Under the pieces are notes generated by a model. The model saw only the letters and a list, made by a program, of their open reading frames with translations. It did no database searches and had not been told where the DNA came from. From Cryptomeria japonica (Eukaryota > Streptophyta > Pinopsida > Cupressales > Cupressaceae): 64,000 nt of DNA. Where the stretch lies: the NCBI RefSeq assembly GCF_030272615.1, contig NC_081414.1, forward strand, positions 915,937,648 to 916,001,647, given 5' to 3'. This document shows positions 35,367-47,156 of this stretch, in pieces; within the stretch, counting starts at the first letter, position 1; each line of letters opens with the position of its first letter. The position numbers and the translations under genes are program-made.

Positions 35367-35384
35367 TCCCCAGTAGAGTCACCA
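35367..35384 (-). other. Element C primer-binding-like site
   Basis: Minus-strand TGGTGACTCTACTGGGGA matches the complement of the plant tRNA-Arg 3' end (TGGCGACTCCGCTGGGGA, from memory) at 15 of 18 positions. All three differences are C-to-T or G-to-A transitions. Confidence 0.6.
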
Positions 35385-35391
35385 CTTTTGT

Positions 35392-35715
35392 TGTTCTCAA
35401 ATTTTGATTCCCCTATCCCCTTTGTAAGAAAGTTTAAAGCCTTTATTGCAAGTGGAGAGAACGATGAGAAAATCAAAATCCAGAATAACATATAACAAGG
35501 TTTGTACAAAACCTTCTACACTTCAAGCTTGTCCTAATCTTAGGTGGGTATACCTCTTGTGAATACTTTCACAATTTTAATATAAGATCCACAGTAAACC
35601 AACATTAGAAACCTATGAACCTCATTAGCTCAATAATACTGAAACTTAAAAGAAAACATGTGTTCATTTTTTAGTCTTGACCCCAAGAAAGATAGAAAGA
35701 ACTCCACAAATGATA
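35392..35715 (-). repeat. Element C LTR (right copy)
   Basis: It aligns with 24830-25153 over 324 bases with about ten visible substitutions. On the minus strand it is followed after seven bases by the PBS-like site at 35384-35367. Confidence 0.75.
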
Positions 35716-35917
35716 GTGTGACTTCATTTTTTCAACTTCTTCAATTGTTCGAATAAATAAAGATGTTTCATCTGAATTGATGACCATTTATTAATTGTGA
35801 CAATTTGTATCCTAACTCACCAATCCATACCTCTTCATTCTTTATTTGGCTAGTATTAACGAAACCTCCATGAAAGAATTCAAATTTTTGGTTAGCATAT
35901 TCCTTCCTATACGGGTT

Positions 35918-38900
35918 TTATTTTCTCTCTAGACCAGCTCTTCCTTCTACTAACCTAGTCATACCTTTAACCAACTCACAAGTGGATTTAATAGTGGCAT
36001 CAGCCTCTTCCTCTTCATGATATGAGCTCATAAGTTCCAAATCAGCTTCCCTAGCCATCCATTTATTTAGAATTGGATCCAAAACAACTTTATCCTCATT
36101 TAAAGAGGTCAACATATTCAAAATTCTCTTCATGTATATATACACAATAGGAGCCCCTAGTGTGTCAACAAACTTCAAAATTGTACCTCTAACCTTCTCT
36201 TCATATTTTCTTGCAAAGATAGCCTGAGCTTGCTTCATTTTTTCTATTTCATCTTGAAGAGTCTCAGATGATTGAAAACCAGATGTCCTGGGAGAAGGAG
36301 GAAACACAATGATTGGGACAATGGGTGGAGATGTTGCTGGAGTGGCAGCAATCATCAAAGTGGATGACTCACCTTTCTATTGCAGCCCTTCAATTTGACC
36401 TTTTAACTTTGCAATTATTTTATCCTTGTGGGCTAATTCCACCTTAGCCTCATTGTATTCTTTTAAAATCACTTCCATCTTCACAAGGATGTCAGCCTTC
36501 TCTTTTGCTTCTCTCTCAACTACTACCATATTGAACTTTGCAGACTCCAAAGTTGTATTGGCTACTTCCACTAGCCCTGTGTCCTTCACTCTTTTTACAA
36601 TCATTCCCCCTAAGTAGCTAGACTCTGAGGGGCCTTTTATTTTCCTATTTTCTTCCCTTTTTAATGACCATATGACCAATGCAGCATGATCCTTGTTGAA
36701 GGTCACCCCTTCTAAGGGCTTTGTCTCCTTTCTGAAAGCATCAAGGATTAATGTGCCAGCTATATCCCACTCAGGGAGAATGCAACATGATCCTTGTTGA
36801 AGGTCACCCCTTCTAAGGGCTTTGTCTCCTTTCTGAAAGCATCAAGGATTAATGCGCCAGCTATATCCCACTCAGGGAGAATTAACACTCCAACCTTTGC
36901 TATCATTTCTCTCACCTGCTCAGGGGTAATGGCTTCAAATTTAGTCATCATTTCTTTCTTAACCTCTTCTTCAACTGTAGATGTATCCTTATCTGGATAC
37001 TCCATTTTTCTCTTCTCACATCTTTTCTTGAATTTTTTCATGTTCGTTCTCCAAACAAACTGCATGAAAGATCATGTTTTGACAAAACTCTTATCGGTCA
37101 AAAAATCCTCACTGGCTTATTTGATAATAGGCTCCAGTTCTTTGCTTGTGAAATCCCTTGCAGTTAGGTCCATTTGGGCACTTGTTGGCTCCACAGGCAT
37201 TCCTTCTTGTAACTTCTCATAAGTGGGGGCAATTTCCCCAAGACTTCCTAATTGCAACAGTTGATTTGCTGCTACATGTTCATCTCCCACATGAATTGGG
37301 GATTGGGATGGAGAATATAAAGCTTCACTTGTTTGTAACTCCTTTCCTACTCTTTTCCTCTTGGGTGAATCTTGGATCTCTACCACATCTATTACAGGCC
37401 TTTTTCCTTTTGATGAGGAGGGCTCATCTCTTGCCAGCATCAACACATTGTATGTTGATCTCTTGTGTATTACATACTCTCCTAGGGGCACTACCTTTGA
37501 AAATGTAGGCTTAGCTAAAATGATTTTAACCTTCTCAGGTTCATTTTTCATAATAATTTCCCTCTTTTCTTTTAAAACCTGCATTAAATCCTCAAAATGG
37601 ATTATCAAAAATTTGACCTTCTCCTCAAAAGGGGTAAAACTGGCCAAAGGATCATAACTATTGTCAAACTGGTGGATGAAGTCAATGGCCTTCTTGAATG
37701 CAAACCACTTTTCTTTTCTCAATTCTCATTCATCTAAATTGAATTCATTCCTAATCAAATCTTCAGGAAAGTGGAATTGGTGAGCCCTCCCTCCACATCT
37801 AACTCTTTTTCTAAACATATCATTGAAAAACTCTTCTAGATTAGCAATTCTTACTACCTCAGTAGAGAACCTGAATGGTTGCAGGAAATTGTCAAAATGC
37901 ACCCATCCTCCCTTGGTAATTACAAATTGGTGAGCTAGGGTTACAACTGGGAAAATAGATTCCCTACCTTTTTTTCTCAACTCTACTTCTTGCAAACTTC
38001 CTAATTGTCTTAACATTTCTACAATTTCAATCTTCAAGGGGACCTAGTAAGGGAGAAGATATGGAGCTCCTCTAAACCCATAAACTCTGAAAATAGTAGA
38101 AACAGGATATAAGTAAATATCACTCCAGTTATGCATAATTTTGATGTCCTCGGCAAATTATTTTGGCCTGAGGAACTTGAGAAGGGCTTTGGGAATCCTA
38201 GGTTTTTTATAACACATCAAGATCCTAACCCTAGATGCGAAAAATCTATCAAATTTCAAGTAGCTAGCATCCTCTCTGTCCCAAGATAGGATAGTGCTCC
38301 ATAATTGAAATGTCATCTCTTCTCCATCCTTCTCTTTTAATAAATCCATCTCCTTGGCAAAGAAGTCTGCACCCTTGAATAAGAACATGTGCATAAGAAG
38401 GGAATACCATCCAAAAGGCCTGACTACTTTGGCATTTTTAATTCCTATCAAACCATCATGAACAACATCAGTGAGGTAAGGAGAAAAGTAAAATTTTGTG
38501 GCCAAGGATGGGTTAAGGATTTGTGCCAACATAAGCATGTAATGTGTGGGCATGGTTGTTTTTGCATCTTCTCCAAAAATTTGGCAAAGAGACCAGTACA
38601 TTCCCTTAGCCTTCAAAGTGAAAAGGTTCAGGGAGAAGGGCTCCATGGTTCTTAGGCCTACCACTGTTAAACCTCCTATCTTTACAAAGAACTCCTTCAA
38701 CAGACCACTTCGGAGATGATCCCTCTAAGTCTCATAAACCTTAGCCAATGTCTCAAAATTTATAGGCTCTAAATAATTGGAGACTTCACTAAGTCTGAAA
38801 ATCTTTCTAAACTCATCATCATTTATTTCAATCAGAACCCCTCCATTCACATTCCTAATTACTTTGGCCACAAGGTCATAATTAACTACAATATGGGTCA

Positions 38901-39222
38901 AAAGGTCCACATCCATAAAAACCCTAGGCACTATCAATTTTCCTACATCTAGCTCCCACAAACTGTTGTTTGGTGTAAGAGAATGCCTTTGACCAAAAGC
39001 AACCCTGGAGAGTCCTAACCATGTCATTCCTATCTGTGCATCCCTTAAACAATTTCCTTTTTTGTACAGACCATCACTAACCCTTAGGCAGGGAGATTGG
39101 GGAACAAGTTCTTTGATCTTAGCTGCACTATTGGTCGACTGAGTCAATTTCTCCAGGAAGTCATCACAAATGGCTCTTTCCTGGTAATCGACCTTCCCTC
39201 TGAATTATGTCTTTGGAGCCAT
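35918..39222 (-). pseudogene. Large accessory ORF D, about 1,100 codons with few stops
   Basis: It starts at ATG 39222 (MAPKT, then a stop) and reads leftwards through about six stops and one frameshift. The N-terminal globular region has GVLIEINDDEFRKIFRLSEV (about 38820) and a long all-helical stretch (38700-38160) with WYSLLMHMFLFKGADFF. A middle part carries GGWVHFDNFLQPF (37890). A low-complexity linker follows with a basic motif GKRPVIDVVEIQDSPKRKR, then a coiled coil (36640-36380), a Pro-rich spacer and a helical acidic C-terminus ending LERK at 35918. A 101-bp tandem duplication (36680-36881) causes the frameshift. I recognise no family. Overall plan (globular head, basic/acidic linker, coiled-coil tail) resembles the accessory ORF at 11100-14106, but sequence similarity is only suggestive. 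It sits on the minus strand inside element B. Confidence 0.6.
36680..36881. repeat. 101-bp tandem duplication inside ORF D
   Basis: 36680-36780 and 36781-36881 differ at two visible positions. Since 101 is not a multiple of three, the duplication alone breaks the reading frame. The near identity makes it a late event. Confidence 0.95.
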
Positions 39223-40599
39223 TTCAATAAATATTTATTTCTTTAATTAATCAACCCTCTAGCCCCTTTGGATACTCAAAAAACCTATCACACCAAGCAA
39301 TTAACAATTTTAGAGTAGGATCTTCAAGAAACTTACCCGCGATTTGAGAAAATTTGCCTTACGCTCTGGTTCCTATTCGTGAATTTTGAATGCAAATAGG
39401 AAAAAATTGGCCTTACGAGAGTTTTATTACACTAACTAAGGATTTGACTAAGGCTAACTAAGAGGCATGCTTCAGCAATCAATTTCATAAATTTAAAATT
39501 TGGCACCAACAGATAATCAATTGCTTTTAAAAACTATGTTTCCTTTGTCGCTGGGTCGTCGACCTTAAACTTCACACAACTTCACCTTGCAACTTAGCGA
39601 CCGCCGTAGATCTCTTCCAAACTTGTCTGACCTTTATCTTCCCCAGGAAACTTTACCTTAACCACTGAGCACTAACCGCCATCTACTAACTACTTTCTGG
39701 GTCAGCCGCTAGCGGTTTATCGCTAGGTCACGAGATTTAAACATTGCATAGCTTCAACTAGTGGGTCAGTGACAACCGTAGATATCTTTCAAACTTGTCT
39801 AGCCTTTAATTCCTTTTACTATCAAAGTGGGCCCTTTACCTTAGATCACTTAGCCTACAAGATCCTACCAGGTGTATCCACCTGTCATCAATTGATTTGT
39901 TCACAAGTACACCAATTTCCACCTTCTGACAGCCACGTGCATTTTGGGTAACTGGATCATTTTCCCTTTTGGCAAAACTGCTTTGTAAGCACTTCCACCT
40001 ATTATGCCATGTGTTTACCACCTCATCAGTATCCACCTGCTGGACCACCACCTAGACTTTCCACATCATCATTCACTGGGTCGTGGGCTTTAAACTTTGC
40101 ACAACTTCAAGCAGTGAGTCAGTGACCGCCGTAGATCTCCTCTGAACTTGTGGTCACTTTAAAACCCATAGAAACATCCTCAAAAGGTAGGTCCCATCGT
40201 TATTCATTGGGTCATGGGCTTTAAAATTCACATAACTTCAAGCAGTGGGTCAGTGACAACCGTAGATCTCTTTTGAACTTGCATGGTGATTAAGAGACCC
40301 GATAAGGAACATAAAAGACTTAGGAAAAGGCAGAAAATTAAGAAAAATCATAACCCGCCTAGGATAAAACCTAAAAAGGGCCCCTCTTCGCAAGATGGTC
40401 AAACCCTTCCACTTAAGCGGAAAAAGCAACAAGGAAATATAAGGAGAAACCTCATGACATAGAATTTTGAAAAAACAAAACCCTAAACCCTTAGACAAAC
40501 AACCCCGGGAATAGAAAGAAACCATGAAAGCCAAACAATTTAAAAGGATTAGAAAAGACAAAATCTCCCAAAATTCTAAATAGTGATAACAGCGAGGAC
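39223..40599 (-). repeat. Upstream region of ORF D with four diverged repeats
   Basis: A unit of roughly 85 bases recurs at about 39545-39630, 39724-39810, 40075-40160 and 40200-40285. It is recognised by the order GGGTC..GGGCTTTAAA, CAACTTCAA, GTGGGTCAGTGAC and CGTAGATCTC. A smaller pair of CTTACG-centred repeats lies at 39355-39412. No ORF is supported. This may be the LTR or 5' leader of the element that carried ORF D, but no PBS was found. Confidence 0.6.
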
Positions 40600-41700
40600 A
40601 TGCACCTATTGCTATGAATGTGGTGCCCATTTAGGATGTTCCTCCTACTTCATCAGTTAGGGCTCCTTCTTTCCTTGAGCCAATCTCGGAGGCCTCTCAT
40701 ATTGAGCATGATGCTCTTGATTCATCTTAGCCTACGGTTGGTGGTCCCCACCTCTATTGGAACTAGCGTACACGTGAGCGTAAACACTTCTGGCGAGCCC
40801 AGGCTTGAGCGCATTACATTGCCTTACAATCCACTAGTGCATCATCTAGCACTTCTATTTTGGATCTTGTTCCTTTGGTGACCCCCGCTTCTGCATTAGT
40901 TTTTTTTTTTTCCTCTCATTGCTCAAGGGAACTTTGATGAACCTCCCCCTAAGCACATGAAGGTCTTCATCGATCCTTCCTCAGAGCCTCCACTTCTCAC
41001 TTCTCTGTTGAACACTCTGCCCTTGTTTGTACCTTTGGATATGCCTCACATGCAGGTGGTCTCAAGTGCATCTTCTACTGCTACACTTGTTCTATTGCCC
41101 CTTCAACATCGCAGCTTTCCTAGGGTCCTTCAGCCTGCCATGGTCGATAGGAGGCCTAAAACTCCTATCCTATGTAAATGCAAGTTCAAGAAGGGCCCTA
41201 TCCCAGAGTTTCGACATTGTCGACCAGCACAAGTTTGTCCTTCATCCCTTCCTTTGTCTTCCTTTGTTTCTGTTGGTTTGCCTATTTCTGTTTGCATGCT
41301 CGATAAATCCCTGTCTTCTCCCGATTTCATCACTGCCCCTCTTCCAAAGGCCAACAATCATGTTCTTGTTTCATCCTCTCCAAGTGACTTCCCTGCTTCC
41401 TCCCTGGAGGCCTGCATATTCGGCTCCTTGGAGGACATTTTGGCCTTGTCTATGATCTTCACATGATCGTTGACCCTCACCTCTTTTGAGCTTGCAGATG
41501 AAGACATTTCTACTACTTCGTCACTTGCCCTCACTTTTGGTAAGGCACCTGGTATGGCCCTTTCAATCGTCCCTCTTTGAGCCCAAATCCCCTCTCCCTA
41601 TGACTTAGATTGGGAGGATGAGGCTCTTCATGAGGATGATGATCTCCTACAATACGATCCCCTCCTAAGGGCTAGTCATTAGAACTTTTCTTCTTCATTG
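40600..41700 (+). pseudogene. Element B polyprotein, continuation after nested insertions
   Basis: It has the same Pro/Ser/Leu-rich composition as 24450-24820. A longer open piece at 40957-41466 contains a basic motif CKCKFKKGPIPEFRHCR, and an acidic end DWEDEALHEDDDLLQYDP lies near 41605. No domain is recognised; the acidic end may be the polyprotein C-terminus. No RT or integrase motif is found from here to the LTR at 43106. Its link to the upstream half is inferred from strand, composition and position inside the same LTR pair. Confidence 0.5.
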
Positions 41701-43105
41701 CCATCAGCTTTCCTATGTGTGTGTGGTTGTGTTCCCTCATTCTTTCTTTATCTGTTCATTCTCTCTCAAAGGACCCAAGTCACTCTGTAGGTACTTGGAT
41801 ATGGGAGGTTATCTGTCTTAATCTGTTGTTCTCTCCTGTAGCACTCGAGTTTCTCTGTAGGTACTTGAATATAAGGGATTTTTTTTCATACACATTCCTC
41901 TATTTGTTTACCTCCTTCTATTCATCATATATTTCTTTTCGATATTTGGGGACGATGCAAAATGTTGGGGGAATTATTTGCCTTCTTCCATGTTGACCCA
42001 CAATTTTATTTCTCTCTTTGTCTTCATGTGCTCTTCTTCAAATCCGAGAACCTTGGCACTATGACGATACACCCATCTCTCAGTGATCCTATATGGTTTT
42101 TTCACTCTTCTATGGGTTCTGATGCCAAACTATCGGATCCCTCTATCCTCTTGCATTCAATCTTTTGATGTTGTAGACAACTATGTGTCACTATATTTTT
42201 ATGGCATTCCACGGAAACATCTCGCTATGTTGATGTGCCACAACTCTTCTTCTCCTTAGAATGGCATGCCATCCATGCATATCATTCTTAGAGGGGTACA
42301 TCATATCATCATTTATGCATTTGTGCATGTATTTTTTTCTTTTTCATGCATTTTCTTTATCATGTGTGCCTAGGTAGGGGCCAAACCACTTGATCTTTTC
42401 TTACCAAGATCGCCCATGTGGGGGAAAAACCACTTGATCTTTCTTTCCAAGATCGCCTACATGTGGGCTAAACCATATTTCCAATCTACATCATCTTTCT
42501 TTCCTTGGTAGAGGCCAATCTACTTTGTTCCAATTCCAATTTCCCTATTGAATGGAAATCTAGCATGTCGCTACCCATTCCAACTAACTTATTTGCCCTA
42601 TCGCATGGTGATCTAGCACCTCGCTACCCATATCAGCACATCATTCCAATTTTCCCTATCATATGGTTATACATATCAATTTTCCAATGTGCCCTATCGT
42701 ATGGTCATCCATATCGGCTGATCACACCCTATCATATGGCTCGTGGCATGGCACATCATGCTAACCATATCGGTGTATCTTGCACCAATGGTGACCACCC
42801 TATCTTGTATCTTTTCATCATCGGGGACTTTCCTCCATGGTGAGGCTATTTCTTCTTGCGCTTTGTTCCAACATCTTTATCATATCTTATCATCCATTAG
42901 GATAGACTGCAACTAGTGTGTTGTCAATGTTCCAAGTATCAATTTCTATTCCAAAATTCTAGCATCATATCATTAGGGGAAACTTTGTCTTTCAACGAGC
43001 ATCTACTTCCTTATCATGATAGTTTATCCTCTTCACCTTTTCTATCTTTCCTACTTTAGCTTCGCATTTCTTAATAAAGACATGCTTGCTAAAGTGAGGG
43101 CAAAA
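41701..43105 (+). other. Element B 3' noncoding region with short repeats
   Basis: It contains two copies of TCTCTGTAGGTACTTG (about 41785 and 41850). It has a repeated CCACTTGATCTTT/CCAAGATCGCC block (42375-42460) and at least four CCCTATCATATGG-like units (42597-42740). AAAGTGAGGGCAAAAG at 43091-43106 is the candidate polypurine tract. Confidence 0.55.
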
Positions 43106-44228
43106 GGTAGAGTCAAAAATATCACCCTCATCACCTTTAGTGGCAATTGCACCATGTAGTGCCTCCCCCACGCTACTTGGAGGATAGGTCCACCAACTTG
43201 TCCTTTTCTCCACTAAATAAGTCCATGTCATCTTCCTTGGAGACATTACCAATTTTGCCAACTTGACAGATTTGTGGACACAGGCGCAACACAGAGGCGT
43301 TTGCGCGGTGTGCTACCATCTTGCCAACCTGCCAGCCAACAGGTGGTTGTTCGGACGTTATGACCCACACCAAGAAGGAATCATAATGCCTCCCTACATG
43401 ACCATCGACATCCAGGCTCGTCCCTTAACCTATATCCTTGGTTTGGGGACATTTTCCAAAGGATCTTTTGGCAGATTGAAGACTTTCTCTTGGAGATTGA
43501 ATCTCTTGGAGACACTACCACTATTGTTGTAGCATCTTCAAGCTACCAAGTTTACCAAGCATGCCAATATTTTCTAAGCACTAGGGTAGTAATCTAACTC
43601 TATCTCATATTTCTAATATCTTGCTTACTTTCCAATTACCAGATAGAATGGCATTATCTTTGTAGTTACTTTTACATTCTTCTTTATCATCTTCCTTTCT
43701 CGTGGCTTTTTGGGTTGTCCGTGGAGGTGGAAACACCAAAATAGGGGTCTGACTTAGGTAGACTCCAAAACACAATCCCCAACATTATCTCTCTTGCATG
43801 TGTGTAGGTGCAACTTCATGAAGAGAAGATTATTTTGCAGGAGTTTTCATAACATAGACCGGATTGTAAGATTTCTTTATTCTCTGCTACTTTCCTTATT
43901 ATGTTTCATAATCCATACTTTTCATAGTTTTTAGTATCATTTAGTTGTTTTGTAAATTCTATCAACGCGTCTAGATCTTTCTGCTCTGACTCTCCACTAT
44001 GTCTGTATAGGACGACAGCACGTCATGTTGGCATCTCTACTCTACGCGCTTGTCCTATGGGTAGAGATTCTATAGAGCCTTATAGAGATGTCTCTTGGGC
44101 ATCTGATGCTCGTTGCATGAATTTGTTATCCCTTGGCTCATCTTAGTGCCAGTTCATAGAGGTAATCAGAAGGATAATTTGTCCTTGAGGATTCATCATC
44201 CTTGAGGTGACAAATTCCCTCCATTACA
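43106..44228 (+). repeat. Element B 3' LTR
   Basis: It is homologous to 20598-21703 with many substitutions. Its first dinucleotide has changed from TG to GG. It ends CTCCATTACA and is followed by ACAAA, the target duplication. Confidence 0.9.
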
Positions 44229-44233
44229 ACAAA

Positions 44234-44987
44234 TTACAAAATAGTAACCTCACACTCTACAACAACATATACATACCAAAACAATGTTAGCTAAGACATA
44301 GTTTGGACCCAAATGATCACTGCAATTATGAAACACCTCCAAGAATTATGCCTCGAGCATTCGCAACATGCTACAAATCCATAAATGTCACATAATCCGA
44401 AGAACACCACAAGATTAAGAAAATGATCAATAACGTGCACAATGATCAATATAGACCAACAACATAGATAGGACACAATCTAGAAACATTCATGCAATGT
44501 GAATGGCACAACAACAACTGCAACAACTCGGATTTCTAGAATCACCAAGATCTCTTTATCAGAGCTCAAGAACACCAACACAATTGACTGTCAACCTAAA
44601 AGATTCGCTTATGGAATTCCAAATCATGAACCACCAAAATTGAGGACACGCCTAAACATCCCAAATACTCTGTCAAATCCCAAACCAAGATATTGTAATT
44701 CTAGAGCAATGCAAAGCACAAACCAGAACACCGAATAACACGAACACTGAATAACAAACTTCAATACCGAACCTCATAGCTTGATCAAATCATCATGTAG
44801 ACCACTGAAACTTATATTGAATCAACTAGAGATGAGCATCTCTAAACCCATTAAACCACAACAACTCAACTGCAACACACAAACCAAAACAACTCATTTA
44901 ATTTGACTACAACACTGGAACACAAAAGAATATGTTGACATCAATGACAAAACACTATTCCAAAAAACATCTCAACAATATCCAACA
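44234..44987 (-). repeat. Solo LTR, 5' portion (continues 20027-20597)
   Basis: It resumes after the second ACAAA copy and ends on the plus strand with ATATCCAACA at 44987, giving the TG start when read on the minus strand. The GACATCAATGACAAAACA stretch near its end is the mirror of the TGTCATTGATGTCAA motif seen near the 5' ends of the copia LTRs at 26274 and 32507. Confidence 0.65.
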
Positions 44988-47156
44988 TTCCTTTCCCATA
45001 AATATTTAAAAATCAACCCCAAGATAAATTAAAAAACTCCAAGATCCAAAACTCTAAAAAACAGCCTATAAAAAAGCATTGTAGAGAACACCTACTTCAA
45101 CAAACATCCAAACTAATAACCACAAATACAATATCTTTCTAGAATAGAGTCATGAAATTAGAAACATAGAGAAAATAATATTTCCAAAGACATTACTTAT
45201 TTCAATACATAAAATCAAACGGACTTAAGAGTCCAACCTAGAAATAGAAGAGAATGAACAAAGAGAAAATGAAGAACAATCTCCTGCATTCACAACTCAA
45301 CATAAACATAAAAGCTAGCCAATCAAGAAAGCTTTCTAGTCATGAAATCCACAACAACCAATATCCAACAAAAGCCTTTCAAATCTCTTCACAAAACTCA
45401 CAAAATCCCTCTCTAAAATCCTCCAAAACCAACACAAATAGGGCTGCAAATACCTCTCACAAATTTTCCCCAAAAACCAAGAATTTTCCAGCAAATAATC
45501 AACCACAAAACCATGTCATTTCCTAGACAAATGTCATTCCCAAAAATGGGATTGGTGTTTGTATAGGAAACAACCAAATTCCCTCAGCCAATCAAAACTA
45601 GAAATTAATTCATTAATCAAAACACACATAATAATATACGTATATTATAATATCTCACTTAGATTATTGCATGCTTATAAATATTTAATTCCACCAAGAA
45701 AACATAATAATTTATCATATAATTTCCTAGACTCAAAAATAGGATAGAAAATAGGAAATACAAATATACATATTATTCAATACCACGAAACCAAGATACA
45801 CACACATAAATAATACAAAGGACATTATTATTATAATGACACCGTATCATATAATTAAACATTTAATTTATATAATAAAATAAGATTAATAATAATTAAC
45901 CTTATACCATAATAAATCTCAAATAAATTAAAATATAATAAAAAGGATAAAACACAACTACTCACATAACCATCCACAAGGCCACACATCCTAAACAAAG
46001 ATTGGGTCAATGATAATGCAATCATGATAAAAGAACAAAAATAAACACACAAACTAGGGTCAGATGTGGTAGGGCCTTAGTGTCACGGTGCCTAGTACCT
46101 GCACTCCTGTACAACATCAACACGGAATAAAACATGTGCATATATATATATATATATATATATGATGCAATCGTAACCTAGAGGATCCTCAAAGAGAACA
46201 GTCTGGATCATGCAGCAAGAGTAACATAATGGAAGCATGAACATAAAACATAGAAAATGTAATCAGAGACATCTACATCATCATCTATTCATCAAAGAAC
46301 ATTTGATTGCATGCAGGCTCACATGCCTAGTTATAGACTACATTCCATAATACAATACATCTGAATCTCCAAGAGATATTCAAATTATCAATTATGAATC
46401 TATATCATCATACTACTTCCATATGTCCTAAAGGATCACATACAATAATATATATACCATATAGAACACATTTGGGTCGGCCACAAAAGATGACATTCTC
46501 CTAAACAGGAAAATGAAATGTGCAAACATAGGTTGGCCCCAAAACATGAAGATCTCCAACACCAAGAATGTAAATGGAGTGTGGACCACCAAGAAAGGTC
46601 GACCAAGGGCCCAAGAGCATTAAGAATGATGTCAAATAGATCCGCAAGCCAAGAAATCACTCTACACAAGAAGAAATCTCCAACTAACCGTTAAGCTCAA
46701 AAACTGCTCCGGGAACCAAGAACAGCCAAATAATTCACCCAAAAAGAATCCAAATGAATTGCAAATCTGGAATAGGAAATAAGAACACATCTAGAAGCCA
46801 AGATTCTAATCTACAACAGAAAATAAATACCTACCAAAGAATTTCAGAAGAAACGCAGAAACTGCAACACAAAACTGAACTGAAACAAAAAAACAAATAC
46901 ATTTTTTGGTTGATGCAAGATTGCTCATCGACTGGGGATGCTCTTGCATCTATATATATATTAGATCAACATAGTCAGATGAAAGAGAATTATAACATCA
47001 CATCCTTCTCATGATGAGTGATGTGATATCATCCCTTACAAACTTGCAAATAGTAAAACATCATAAACATAGTTATAACATAACCAACAAACCATCATCC
47101 ATATCCAATGAGATTATTAGAATTAGGGTTAGCAAAATATATAACACCATAAGTAC
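44988..47156 (+). other. 2.2 kb AT-rich region without gene
   Basis: Only short, biased open frames. A TA repeat occurs at about 46138-46163. No LTR termini or domain remnants were recognised; it is the left flank of gypsy element E. Confidence 0.4.

Larger units (their letters stand above)
24830..35714 (-). mobile_element. Element C: short gag-only LTR element, interrupted by copia
   Basis: Direct repeats of 324 bases at 24830-25153 and 35392-35715 enclose a minus-strand gag. AGTGT occurs immediately outside on both sides (24825-24829 and 35715-35719), overlapping the repeat end by one base. Without the copia insertion the internal part is only about 2.5 kb and encodes Gag alone. This matches the published TR-GAG class of non-autonomous plant elements. 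Orientation is taken from the gag and from a PBS-like site at 35367-35384. Termini are TG on one side and AT or CA on the other, so exact ends are uncertain. Confidence 0.65.
20598..44228 (+). mobile_element. Element B: Tat-like LTR element with Gag-Pro only, carrying nested insertions
   Basis: LTRs at 20598-21703 and 43106-44228 are homologous throughout and flanked by an exact 5-bp duplication ACAAA (20593-20597 and 44229-44233). A tRNA-Trp-type PBS follows the first LTR. After removing the insertions between 24829 and about 40600, roughly 5.6 kb of internal sequence remains. It encodes Gag and a protease-like region and a Pro/Ser-rich tail, but no RT, RNase H or integrase. It is therefore non-autonomous or internally deleted. 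Elements C and D and a copia element sit inside it. Confidence 0.85.
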
